Origin: Oscillospiraceae bacterium
GTDB lineage: Bacteria; Bacillota; Clostridia; Oscillospirales; Acutalibacteraceae
Length of the DNA: 35,849 bases
Reading direction: 5' to 3'
Assembly (NCBI GenBank): GCA_031267965.1
Contig: JAIRYC010000107.1
Coordinates: 1 to 35,849 of the forward strand
The notes under the pieces are model-generated. The model was given only the letters and a program-made list of their open reading frames with translations, made no database searches and had not been told where the DNA came from. Positions 28,888-35,849 of this stretch are shown here, piece by piece. Position 1 is the first letter of the stretch; every line of letters begins with the position of its first letter. Position numbers and translations under genes: made by a program.

Positions 28888-31384
28888 ATACAAGGTAAGC
28901 GAACTTGCAAAGGACTTTGGCGTAAAAAGCAAAGCCGTTATTGAGTTGCTGGAAGAGGTTTTCGGCGGCAAAAAGAAGGGCACCTCCAGCACACTCGAGG
29001 TTGACGAGCTGGATATTGTCTTTGAGCAGCTGGTAGGCGAAAACAGCAAGCCCGATTTTTCGGAGTATTTTGCTACTCGTCCCAAGGCTAAACCTGAGCC
29101 AAAGCCCGAACCTGCTCAAGCAGCAGCGCCAAGGAAAACGCCGGCGCCGGTTGCCGCACCACCAGTAAAGTCTACTGCACCTGTGCCCGTGTCTAAGCCT
29201 GCGCCCGGCACATCCGCGCACAGGCCGTCAGATAAACCTGCGGCTCCAACCATCAAGCCAACAGCGGCGGCACGTCCTGCGCCGCCGCCAAAGCCGCGCC
29301 AAACCGGTCCTCTGCTAGACGCAAAGGGCAATCGGGTAACCATGCCCGCCCGCAAGGAAAAATCCCAGAGCGCAACGCCGCAAAACCGCACAAAGGGTGA
29401 AACGCGCATTATTGATACGCGCTCCACGGACGTTGTTCTGGATAAATACAACGAACGCTACGACTCCCTCGCGTCCTCGCACGACATGCGCCGCAGCGAC
29501 ACAGGGATTGGCAAACAAAAGCTAAAAAAGCGCAATACCGGTACACGCCCACAAGGCATGAAGGGGCGCAGACCCAAGGAAACCGAGGCTCAACGCATGA
29601 TGCGGCTTGACCGTGAGCGTGCCCGCGCACCAAAGCTCCACATCAAGGTGGGCGAGAGCATTACCATAGCTGAGTTGGCGGAGCTTATGAAGCGCAAGGC
29701 GGCTGAGGTAATCAAAAAGCTGTTCACGGAGCTTGGCACAATGGCGACTGTGAACCAGGAGATTGATTACGACACTGCTGAACTTGTTGCGGACGCAATG
29801 GGTGTTGTGGCCGAGCGTGAAATTGTTGTTACAATTGAAGAAAAAATCATCGACGACAGCTCCGATGCGATGGAAAATCTGTTGCCACGCGCCCCGGTAG
29901 TGGTTGTCATGGGGCACGTTGACCACGGCAAGACGAGCATTCTGGACGCAATCCGCAACACCTCCGTTACCGAAACGGAGAGCGGCGGAATCACCCAGCA
30001 CATCGGCGCGTACCGCGTCGAACTGGAAGGCCAGCCCATTACTTTCCTTGATACACCCGGACACGCAGCGTTCACATCTATGCGTGCGCGCGGTGCAATG
30101 GCTACGGATATCGCCGTGCTGGTGGTTGCGGCGGACGATGGCATTATGCCCCAAACCATTGAAGCAATTAACCACGCACGCGCTGCGGAAGTGCGCATTA
30201 TTGTGGCGATCAACAAGATGGACAGAGCCGGTGCGAACCCTGAAAAGGTCAAGCAGCAGTTGACTGAATATGGGCTTGTGCCTGAGGAATGGGGGGGCGA
30301 CACAATCTGTGTGCCCGTTTCTGCACTCACAAAACAGGGTATTGATAAGCTGCTGGAGTCAATCCTGCTGGAAGCCGAAATGCTTGAGCTTAAAGCGAAC
30401 CCCAACCGCGCCGCCAAAGGTATTGTTATTGAGGCGCGCATGGACAAGGAACGCGGCACAATCGCAACACTGCTGGTTCAAAACGGTACACTCAGCAGCG
30501 GCGATTATGTGGTTGCCGGAGCTACAAGTGGGCGCGTGCGCGTAATGATTGATGACAAAGGGCAGCGCATTGACGAGGCAGGTCCATCCGTACCGGTAGA
30601 GATCATGGGCCTTGACAGCCCGCCAACTGCCGGAGACGCAGTGGACGCAGTCAGTGACGAACGTCTTGCGCGCGCGCTGGTTGAACAGCGTCGCACACAG
30701 GCAAAGGCGCTGGAGCAGGGTACGCAGACCAAGGTCAGCCTGGAAAACTTGTTTGAGAATCTGCAAGCCGGCCAGATAAAAACGCTCGGGCTTATCGTCA
30801 AAGCAGACGTGCAAGGCTCCGTTGAAGCACTCAAGCAAAATCTTGAGAAACTCAGCAACGAAGAAGTGCTGGTCAAAATACTGCATGCGGGCGTGGGCGC
30901 GATTAATGACAACGACGTTATGCTCGCGAACACCTCCAACGCAATCGTCGTCGGCTTCCGCGTGCGCCCGGATGCAGCGGCACAGGCAAACGCTGAGCGT
31001 CAGGGTGTGCAGCTGCGCATGTATTCAGTCATCTACCAGTGCATTGAAGAGGTTGAGGCAGCGCTCAAGGGTATGTTAGCGCCAAAATTCAGAGAGGTCC
31101 AGTTGGGCCGGATTGAGGTGCGCCAGATTGTGCATATCTCCAGCGTAGGCAACGTGGCAGGATGTCACGTGCTCAGCGGAAAGGTAACGCGCGCGGCGAA
31201 AATACGCGTTGTGCGCGACGGCGTTGTTGTTGCCGAAGACGAGCTTTCAAGCCTGAAGCGCTTTAAGGACGATGTGAAGGAAGTTGCCGGCGGCTACGAC
31301 TGCGGCATTGTACTGACCCGCTTCAACGACATCAAAGAGGGCGACGTGTTTGAGGCATTTGTGATTGAGGAATATAGAGACTGA
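28877..31384 (+). CDS. infB: Translation initiation factor IF-2
   Basis: IF-2 is the GTPase that brings fMet-tRNA to the 30S subunit and joins the 50S. The 835-residue product has an N-terminal IF2N motif (KYKVSELAKDFGVKSKAVIELL), a long Pro/Ala/Lys-rich linker (about 60-230), a second IF2N-like segment (GESITIAELAELMKRKAAEV), and the G domain. The G domain has GHVDHGKTS (346-354), DTPGHAAFTSMRARG and NKMD; the C-terminal C1/C2 domains follow (KADVQGSVEALKQ, AGCHVLSGKVTRAAKIRV). GAGGAG lies seven bases before the ATG, inside the end of ylxR, so the two are coupled. Confidence 0.97.
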   Translation: MRTKYKVSELAKDFGVKSKAVIELLEEVFGGKKKGTSSTLEVDELDIVFEQLVGENSKPDFSEYFATRPKAKPEPKPEPAQAAAPRKTPAPVAAPPVKSTAPVPVSKPAPGTSAHRPSDKPAAPTIKPTAAARPAPPPKPRQTGPLLDAKGNRVTMPARKEKSQSATPQNRTKGETRIIDTRSTDVVLDKYNERYDSLASSHDMRRSDTGIGKQKLKKRNTGTRPQGMKGRRPKETEAQRMMRLDRERARAPKLHIKVGESITIAELAELMKRKAAEVIKKLFTELGTMATVNQEIDYDTAELVADAMGVVAEREIVVTIEEKIIDDSSDAMENLLPRAPVVVVMGHVDHGKTSILDAIRNTSVTETESGGITQHIGAYRVELEGQPITFLDTPGHAAFTSMRARGAMATDIAVLVVAADDGIMPQTIEAINHARAAEVRIIVAINKMDRAGANPEKVKQQLTEYGLVPEEWGGDTICVPVSALTKQGIDKLLESILLEAEMLELKANPNRAAKGIVIEARMDKERGTIATLLVQNGTLSSGDYVVAGATSGRVRVMIDDKGQRIDEAGPSVPVEIMGLDSPPTAGDAVDAVSDERLARALVEQRRTQAKALEQGTQTKVSLENLFENLQAGQIKTLGLIVKADVQGSVEALKQNLEKLSNEEVLVKILHAGVGAINDNDVMLANTSNAIVVGFRVRPDAAAQANAERQGVQLRMYSVIYQCIEEVEAALKGMLAPKFREVQLGRIEVRQIVHISSVGNVAGCHVLSGKVTRAAKIRVVRDGVVVAEDELSSLKRFKDDVKEVAGGYDCGIVLTRFNDIKEGDVFEAFVIEEYRD

Positions 31385-31438
31385 GCAATATGCCAATCAC
31401 CCGCACAGATTATATAGTCTGCAGAGGACTACAACGCT

Positions 31439-31858
31439 TTGCGTGTTTCTGCCGGGTGGCGCCCTGTACCGGATAAGCAAGCGGTCGCCGGGTTAGAGAA
31501 CAATACGCTGCTGGTTGTTGCTAAAAACGGCGAGCAAACCGTAGGCATAGCGCGGTTGATTACAGACGGTGGGCACAGCGCGTTCATTGAAGATGTACTT
31601 GTTTTACCGGAATATCAGCGGTGTGGCATTGGCAAGACCATGATAACCAAAACGCTAGAGCATCTGAGAAGTCAACTTCAGCCGGACGAATGGTGCAGTG
31701 TCGTGCTGATATCTGCCAGAGGCAAGGAGTACTTTTATAAATCCCCGGGCTTTCCTGAGTACCCCAATGAAAACGCCGGCACGGGAAGGCACTTGGGTTT
31801 GGACGCAACACGGCCTAACGGTAATTCACTAGTTTTGAATGGAGTGAAAAAATCATGA
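31439..31858 (+). CDS. GNAT-family N-acetyltransferase, 5' end disrupted
   Basis: The frame encodes a GNAT domain: ARLITDGGHSAFIEDVLVLPEYQRCGIG with the acetyl-CoA-binding Q/RxxGxG-type loop, then EWCSVVLISARGKEYFYKSPGF. It begins at a TTG (31439) within LRVSAGWRPVP, which in related proteins is preceded by about 15-20 residues. Those are still present but split: an ATG at 31390 reads MPITRTDYIVCRGL in another frame, and SAEDYNA lies directly before the TTG in the correct frame behind a TAG (31415). A small deletion or insertion near 31414-31425 would explain this. It is either a truncated TTG-started protein or a pseudogene. Its end overlaps rbfA (ATGA), which ties it to the operon. Confidence 0.6.
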   Translation: MRVSAGWRPVPDKQAVAGLENNTLLVVAKNGEQTVGIARLITDGGHSAFIEDVLVLPEYQRCGIGKTMITKTLEHLRSQLQPDEWCSVVLISARGKEYFYKSPGFPEYPNENAGTGRHLGLDATRPNGNSLVLNGVKKS

Positions 31859-32232
31859 CGACCCATGCAAGCCATATGAGCGAAGACATCCGGCGAGAGC
31901 TGGTTGCGCTTGTGCGTGAATTGAAAGATCCGCGCGTTGCCGGGCAGTTGCTAACTGTTGTGCGCGTGGAGTTAACGCGTGATATGTCCGCGGCGCGGGT
32001 TTATGTCAGCGCAATATTGGGTATTGATAAAGCGGCGGAAGCGGTGAAAGGCCTAGAGAAGGCCGCAGGACTTCTGCGTCGTGAATTAGGACTGCGCCTA
32101 CGTCTGCGCAAAGCACCGGAATTGCGCTTTTTTGCGGATGCTTCAGCGGAATACGCCATACACATTGATAAAACGCTGCACGATTTGGGTATTACGCCCG
32201 AAGAGGATACAAACCATGACTCAAAGCTTTAA
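31855..32232 (+). CDS. rbfA: Ribosome-binding factor A
   Basis: RbfA is a KH-type cold-shock factor of 30S assembly that acts on 16S rRNA 5' processing. The 125-residue product contains HMSEDIRRELVALVRELKDPRV, VVRVELTRDMSAARVYVSAI, and LRRELGLRLRLRKAPELRFFADAS, all family hallmarks. GGAGTG precedes the ATG, which overlaps the stop of the GNAT gene. The last 17 bases overlap nrnA. This gene order (infB...rbfA-nrnA) is the standard Firmicutes one apart from the GNAT insertion. Confidence 0.96.
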   Translation: MTTHASHMSEDIRRELVALVRELKDPRVAGQLLTVVRVELTRDMSAARVYVSAILGIDKAAEAVKGLEKAAGLLRRELGLRLRLRKAPELRFFADASAEYAIHIDKTLHDLGITPEEDTNHDSKL

Positions 32233-33184
32233 TCTTACCCAGACCGTCTCTTTTTTGCAGGACGCTGAGGATGTTCTCATTCTCACCCATGCAAACCCCG
32301 ACGGTGACACGCTGGGTTCCGGGTTTGCGCTCCTGCGCGGCTTGCGGAGCATGGCGAAGCGCGTGCGTCTCTTTTGCCCGGACGAGATTCCGCCCAAATT
32401 CTCTTTTATGGCTGACGGTATAAAATACGCCGACTACGAACCTAAAACGATCATCGCCGTTGATTTGGCAGATGCTAAATTGCTTGGGGACGCAAAAGCT
32501 GACTTTCCCGTCATACACCTTTGTATTGATCACCACGGCACAAGGCAAGCATTTGCCGAAAGGGCATATGTTGTTCCAGAAGCGGCGGCGTGCGCGGAAT
32601 TGATCTTTGCCGTGTTGCGGGAATTGAATGCGCCAATCACGCCTGCCATTGCTGACTGCCTTTACAGCGGGATTGCAACCGACACGGGCTGTTTCCGCTA
32701 CAGCAACACCACTGCGCAGACTTTACGAATCGCGGCAAAATTACTGGAATATGGCGCGTGCGCGGCGGAGCTTAATCGCAGATATTTTGAAACCAAGCGC
32801 AAAGCATATTTTTCACTGGAGCGTATGGCTTTGGAAAAACTGCGTGTGCTTGAGCGCGGGCGTTACGCCGTTACCGCGCTGACGCGTGCCATGTATGATG
32901 AATGCGGTGCCAGCGAGGATGAGGCAGAGCAAATTGCGGCAATTCCGCGTCAGGTTGAGGGAGCACTTGTTGGCGCAACGATTAAAGAGCGGAAAACCGG
33001 CGGATTCAAAGTGAGCTTGCGGTCGTATGAACCAGTGGACGCATCCGCTATTGCGGCAAAACTTGGCGGCGGCGGACATGACCGCGCGGCAGGGTGCACG
33101 ATTGAAGTGGAGTCACTGGAAGAAGCCGAGGAAATCTTGCTTGCCGCAGTGCACAATGAACTGGCAGATCTGGGTAAAACATAA
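32216..33184 (+). CDS. nrnA: DHH/DHHA1 phosphoesterase, bifunctional oligoribonuclease/pAp phosphatase
   Basis: NrnA degrades RNA oligomers of 2-5 bases and 3'-phosphoadenosine-5'-phosphate. The 322-residue product begins at the ATG at 32216 (GAGG nine bases upstream, within rbfA). It shows the metal-binding motifs LTHANPDGDTLGS (23-35), the DxAD-type VDLADA, IDHHGT (104-109) and a late IATDTGCF. The DHHA1 domain ends in GGGGHDRAAG with substrate-binding glycines. Downstream truB and ribF, often next in Firmicutes, are missing. Confidence 0.95.
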   Translation: MTQSFNLTQTVSFLQDAEDVLILTHANPDGDTLGSGFALLRGLRSMAKRVRLFCPDEIPPKFSFMADGIKYADYEPKTIIAVDLADAKLLGDAKADFPVIHLCIDHHGTRQAFAERAYVVPEAAACAELIFAVLRELNAPITPAIADCLYSGIATDTGCFRYSNTTAQTLRIAAKLLEYGACAAELNRRYFETKRKAYFSLERMALEKLRVLERGRYAVTALTRAMYDECGASEDEAEQIAAIPRQVEGALVGATIKERKTGGFKVSLRSYEPVDASAIAAKLGGGGHDRAAGCTIEVESLEEAEEILLAAVHNELADLGKT

Positions 33185-33256
33185 AATTTACACAATCAAG
33201 AGCTTCCTATAATATGATGAAAAGAATAAGCGAAACTTTTTGTATATTTTCATTTT

Positions 33257-33577
33257 GTGCAAATTCCCACAGATGGCATCGTGATTTTGCACGGTGTAAC
33301 CACCGATGAGCGATTGTTAGAAGTCACATTGCCCCAAGAGGAAGCTATAGTCTTTATAAAAATGCTAAATAGAAAGCTTACAAGCAAAAATATTTCCGCT
33401 TGCGGATTTAATGTGGATACCTCCGTGCAAACCAATGATAAATATTATTGTATTGCTTTGGATCGTTGCGAATTGTTTTATCTGAATAGGAGTGAAAGGT
33501 GCCTGAAAGTAACCAATGAAGATCGTCCGCAAGCGGAAGAAATTTTTCACAAATATGGAGCAATTGTCTCAGTATAA
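33257..33577 (+). CDS. Small conserved hypothetical protein with CGF/C motifs
   Basis: A 106-residue frame beginning at a GTG (33257) with no clear ribosome site; a -10-like TATAAT lies near 33209. Features: LPQEEAIVFIKMLNRKL, then SACGFNVDTSVQ, YYCIALDRCELFYL, and an acidic-basic C-terminal helix AEEIFHKYG. I associate this Cys pattern (CGF...FCIAxDxC...YL) with short uncharacterised clostridial proteins. The stretch is richer in A/T than its neighbours, which may indicate recent acquisition. The start could be wrong; an upstream ATG (MKRISETFCIF) is in another frame. Confidence 0.6.
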   Translation: MQIPTDGIVILHGVTTDERLLEVTLPQEEAIVFIKMLNRKLTSKNISACGFNVDTSVQTNDKYYCIALDRCELFYLNRSERCLKVTNEDRPQAEEIFHKYGAIVSV

Positions 33578-33618
33578 TCGCCATGCACGCAATCATCTGC
33601 ATATTAAAAATTACCTTT

Positions 33619-33695
<77 letters not shown>

Positions 33696-33729
33696 CCTTA
33701 GTACGACACGAATGAGACAATCGTGCGTT

Positions 33730-33761
33730 GCAAAAAGTCCCCAGTAACGGGGACTTTTTGC
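33730..33761 (+). terminator. Terminator after tRNA-Arg
   Basis: A perfect 13-bp stem GCAAAAAGTCCCC / GGGGACTTTTTGC with a six-base loop, with the T-run inside the second arm. It lies 34 bases after the tRNA. Confidence 0.85.
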
Positions 33762-34073
33762 GTATCTGGACTTGAAATCGCCTTGCTTTTGCAGTCATTT
33801 TAACCCAAAGTTACTGCAATCCACTTAAGCCCCGATGCACCACAAAGTTTTCTGCCTTGTTTTTTTGAGTTTTACTGCACCGCTGTCTTAGGTTTTGTGG
33901 AGTAAGTTAAACCTTTTTCACGAAACTCAAAAACAATAAATGCCGCTATTCTAAATTCCCCAAAATAGCTTTGATTTCTTCTCTTGATGCTTTAAGTGAT
34001 TCTCTGCCCGATAATATCCTGCGATTATGATTTTTATGTGTGTAAATATTGCTTTAACAAATGACAATAATAC
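33762..34073. other. A/T-rich gap without a gene
   Basis: I see no gene, repeat or hairpin worth naming in these 312 bases between the tRNA terminator and the xre promoter. Only short frames without ribosome sites occur. Confidence 0.55.
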
Positions 34074-34103
34074 TTGACATATTTCTATATCCTGTGCTAT
34101 ACT
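34074..34103 (+). promoter_or_regulatory. Promoter of the xre-ferredoxin unit
   Basis: Consensus -35 TTGACA (34074-34079), an 18-base spacer and -10 TATACT (34098-34103) preceded by TGC. Confidence 0.85.
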
Positions 34104-34126
34104 TATATCAAAGGAGATGTGATGCA

Positions 34127-34378
34127 ATGAGTGAAAAAGAGCGCGGCAGCTGCCCACTCAAGCGCCGCAAAACAGATCCGAAATTTCGCAACCGTCTGCG
34201 CGTGACCCGTGCGGAGCTGGAGATTTCGCAGGGTGAGCTGGCAGTCAGGGCAGGTACGTCGCGGCAGACAATCTGTGCGATTGAAAAAGGCAACTTCAAT
34301 CCAACCGCGCCGCTTGCGATGAAGCTATGCAAAGCGCTGGGCAAGACGTTCGAAGAGTTATTTTACATGGAGGATTGA
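34127..34378 (+). CDS. XRE-family helix-turn-helix regulator (YozG-like)
   Basis: An 83-residue protein starting at the ATG at 34127 with AAGGAG about ten bases upstream. After a basic lead (CPLKRRKTDPKFRNRLR) the HTH region reads RAELEISQGELAVRAGTSRQTICAIEKG, followed by NFNPTAPLAMKLCKALG and FEELFY. It matches small single-domain XRE regulators of the YozG type. It ends three bases before the next gene (GGAGG within its last codons), so the two form an operon. It probably controls that operon or itself; the signal is unknown. The promoter is the nearest place for its operator. Confidence 0.9.
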   Translation: MSEKERGSCPLKRRKTDPKFRNRLRVTRAELEISQGELAVRAGTSRQTICAIEKGNFNPTAPLAMKLCKALGKTFEELFYMED

Positions 34379-34380
34379 CC

Positions 34381-35154
34381 ATGGTCAACAACCTTATCTT
34401 CTGGTTTTCCGGCACGGGCAACAGCTTGAAGACGGCCAAGGATATCGCCGCCGCACTGGGCGACACACAGCTTGCCTTCATGGGCGGGGATTTTCCGCTG
34501 AACGGCCACTATGACCGCATCGGTTTCGTCTATCCCTGCTACGCAGGCGGGATGCCTAAGGCTGCGCTCGAATTCGTTCGGCGATTGAATCTCAATGGCG
34601 GCAGCGCCGGGTACGTGTTCAGTGTTGTCACCTGTCGGGGCTCTGCAGGGAACTGCCATAAGATGCTATCAAACGTCCTGAAGTCCAAGGGCGTTTCGCT
34701 CAACTACGCAAACGCTTTCCATTCGGTCGGCAACTATATTATTGAGTACCCGCTGCAAAAGAATCAAGCGCAGCTTCTGGCCAATCAGGAAGAAAAAACG
34801 AAGCTGATTGCCGCCGACATTCTTGCCAATAAACATCGTGGCGTTGTGGGCGTAAAAAACCCATTCTTTTCGGCGTTTTACCGCATCGGGCTGATATACT
34901 TCAGAATAAAAGAAAAACAGTTTGCTGCAAATGACAACTGCACGTCCTGCGGCCAATGCGCAAAACTCTGTCCAATGGACAATATCGAAATGCGTGACGG
35001 CAAGCCTGCATTTCTGCACAACAACTGCGCCAATTGCTTGGCATGTATGCATATGTGCCCACAGGCGGCGATTGTATGCGGGCGAGTGACAGCAGAAAAA
35101 CGCGGGCGGTATCGTCACCCCGACATCAAAACAAGCGAACTTATGCACAGATAA
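34381..35154 (+). CDS. EFR1-type flavodoxin-ferredoxin fusion protein
   Basis: A 257-residue redox protein of the EFR1 ferredoxin type. The N-terminal flavodoxin-like half has the FMN-phosphate loop FWFSGTGNSLKTA (7-19) and IGFVYPCYAGGMP. The C-terminal half binds two 4Fe-4S clusters with C187xxC190xxC193xxxC197 (CTSCGQCAKLCP) and C216xxC219xxC222xxxC226 (CANCLACMHMCP). It should shuttle electrons in the cytoplasm; the partner is unknown. GGAGG lies seven bases before the ATG. The gene that follows 21 bases later is a broken nitroreductase start, which may have been its partner. Confidence 0.92.
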   Translation: MVNNLIFWFSGTGNSLKTAKDIAAALGDTQLAFMGGDFPLNGHYDRIGFVYPCYAGGMPKAALEFVRRLNLNGGSAGYVFSVVTCRGSAGNCHKMLSNVLKSKGVSLNYANAFHSVGNYIIEYPLQKNQAQLLANQEEKTKLIAADILANKHRGVVGVKNPFFSAFYRIGLIYFRIKEKQFAANDNCTSCGQCAKLCPMDNIEMRDGKPAFLHNNCANCLACMHMCPQAAIVCGRVTAEKRGRYRHPDIKTSELMHR

Positions 35155-35175
35155 ATTATTTGGGGAGGACTGCAC

Positions 35176-35307
35176 ATGAACATCCGGGAAACCATGGCGG
35201 CACGGCGCTCCGTGCGCCAGTATTCGCCGCAGATAATCCGGCTGCTGAATATCAGTGACTTGCAGATGTCGTATATATCACCAACGTGGACGCGGGCTGC
35301 GGACTGA
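35176..35307 (+). pseudogene. Nitroreductase N-terminal stub fused to foreign sequence
   Basis: A 43-codon frame with a perfect ribosome site (GGGGAGG, seven bases). Its first 19 residues, MNIRETMAARRSVRQYSPQ, are the FMN-binding N-terminus of nitroreductases. From codon 20 (35233) the frame continues as RLLNISDLQMSYI, which matches the C-terminal part of VirB4-type ATPases, then runs into a stop at 35305. So the nitroreductase is cut after about 19 residues and joined to another gene. As it stands it can only make a short, presumably inactive peptide. Confidence 0.7.
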
Positions 35308-35414
35308 TTAAGGTAGGGGCGGCGCTCGTGCCTTTCCGTGATAAAATGAATCGGCAATCAGGGATATACCGCTTATGCCAAACATGGCGGGCACTGGCTT
35401 GCTTTGGCATGTAA
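35233..35414 (+). pseudogene. VirB4/TraE-type conjugation ATPase C-terminal remnant
   Basis: The first part (IIRLLNISDLQMSYI) is read in the frame of the nitroreductase stub. After a frameshift in the TATATAT run near 35271-35277, the other frame (35262-35414) continues YITNVDAGCGLIKVGAALVP and FRDKMNRQSGIYRL. Together they resemble the end of VirB4-like ATPases of Gram-positive conjugative elements (LNIS...YVTN...G.GL...G...VPF), which power type IV secretion. Only the tail remains and it is frameshifted. It suggests a deleted integrative conjugative element. Confidence 0.55.
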
Positions 35415-35643
35415 TATATGATATACTTTTCACCTAAGCAAGTCCAATATCTTATGTTTTGATTGATATTTAAAAAATGGGCGCCTCCGTCAGGAAGCGC
35501 CCGGGTGAGACCTTGGATTGACTGGGGTTAATTTTCTTGTTTTATGGGGTTTTTATATCCTGTTTTATGGCGGGCGCGCTTTTTTCTCTTATCGCTGAAT
35601 TGTTAGCGGGCGTTTGGCCGCCCCGCGCCGGCATAGCGGTTAC
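35415..35643. other. Non-coding region with a strong hairpin
   Basis: No gene is seen here. A hairpin GGGCGC / GCGCCC with an inner TCC/GGA pairing and a GTCA loop spans 35478-35501; it is not followed by T residues. The base composition swings between A/T-rich and very G/C-rich within short distances, as is common in decayed element DNA. Confidence 0.5.
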
Positions 35644-35849
35644 TTAAATTGCTTTCATAGACAAATGCGAAAAAATATAGAATACGTTTTGCGGGGCTTC
35701 GTGGGGACGTCCCCCATACCTCCCATCAAAATAGCAATACGCTTCCCACATAAAATCGCGTATATTGCTATTATTTTTAAGCATACACGCAAAACGGTAT
35801 TTCAGCTCCCATGCAATCGCGCACAGTTCGTCCCATTCGGGGGAGTTTT
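35644..35849 (-). CDS. Unknown protein, C-terminal part, runs off the right edge
   Basis: An uninterrupted minus-strand frame of at least 67 codons enters from the right edge and ends with TAA at 35644-35646. Its visible part is acidic and aromatic: SPEWDELCAIAWELKYRFAC, NIRDFMWEAYCYFDGRYGG, PHEAPQNVFYIFSHLSMKAI. The frame has no start in the window and no family I recognise. The length of the frame and its non-random composition make it likely to be real. Given the element remnants just to its left, it may belong to mobile-element DNA. Confidence 0.5.
   Translation of the reverse strand, partial: NSPEWDELCAIAWELKYRFACMLKNNSNIRDFMWEAYCYFDGRYGGRPHEAPQNVFYIFSHLSMKAI

Noticed and set aside
35571-35579. 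CGGGCGCGC, identical to nine bases at the 3' end of tRNA-Arg (33685-33693), as an attachment-site copy
   Set aside because: Nine G/C-only bases are too short; the flanks differ and no integrase gene is in the window.

Overview
The window reads as a chromosomal segment of a Gram-positive, probably spore-forming member of the Clostridia (an Oscillospiraceae/Ruminococcaceae-like organism is my inference). Evidence: about half G+C, strong AGGAGG-type ribosome sites, an LCP cell-wall ligase, a SpoIID/LytB-type protein, the Firmicutes order rimP-nusA-ylxR-infB, a DUF4830-like protein, an EFR1-type flavodoxin-ferredoxin, and a SipW-type signal peptidase. Nearly every promoter I can read has an extended -10 (TGn followed by TATACT or TATAAT).

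Left part (1-5700, mostly minus strand): the 5' end of a thioredoxin-reductase-like flavoprotein, then a four-gene transcription unit rnc - eutL-like shell protein - unknown protein - uvrA. A lone EutL-type microcompartment shell gene between RNase III and UvrA is unexpected. A divergent DUF4830-like membrane protein follows. Middle-left (5700-16900): an LCP-family ligase with a Thr/Pro tail, then a plus-strand unit ileS - DJ-1/PfpI - 5-formyl-THF cyclo-ligase - mltG - rsmI whose genes overlap or nearly touch, then a SpoIID-like protein on the minus strand and citrate synthase on the plus strand.

Accessory part (16900-24350): two tiny, clearly related minus-strand genes (45 and 47 codons), each with its own ribosome site and a hairpin terminator; an Na+/solute symporter; and a plus-strand operon of a SipW-like signal peptidase with three secreted proteins that share one signal-peptide junction motif. 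One of these looks like a surface anchor (Thr-rich stalk, PPPTG, C-terminal membrane helix). The other two are paralogous TasA/camelysin-like proteins, one of them fused to an Ig-like region and a DUF6273-like C-terminus. I read this as a surface-fibre or matrix system. Decayed phage-type DNA (methyltransferase C-terminus) follows it.

Right part (24350-35849): a GDSL hydrolase and the GTPase Der on the minus strand, then the translation/transcription operon rimP-nusA-ylxR-infB-(damaged GNAT)-rbfA-nrnA, a small unknown gene, tRNA-Arg(TCT) with a strong terminator, and an xre - EFR1 ferredoxin pair. The pair runs into a broken nitroreductase start fused to a decayed VirB4-like conjugation ATPase end, so the right edge is probably the scar of an integrative element. 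An open minus-strand reading frame leaves the window at its right end.
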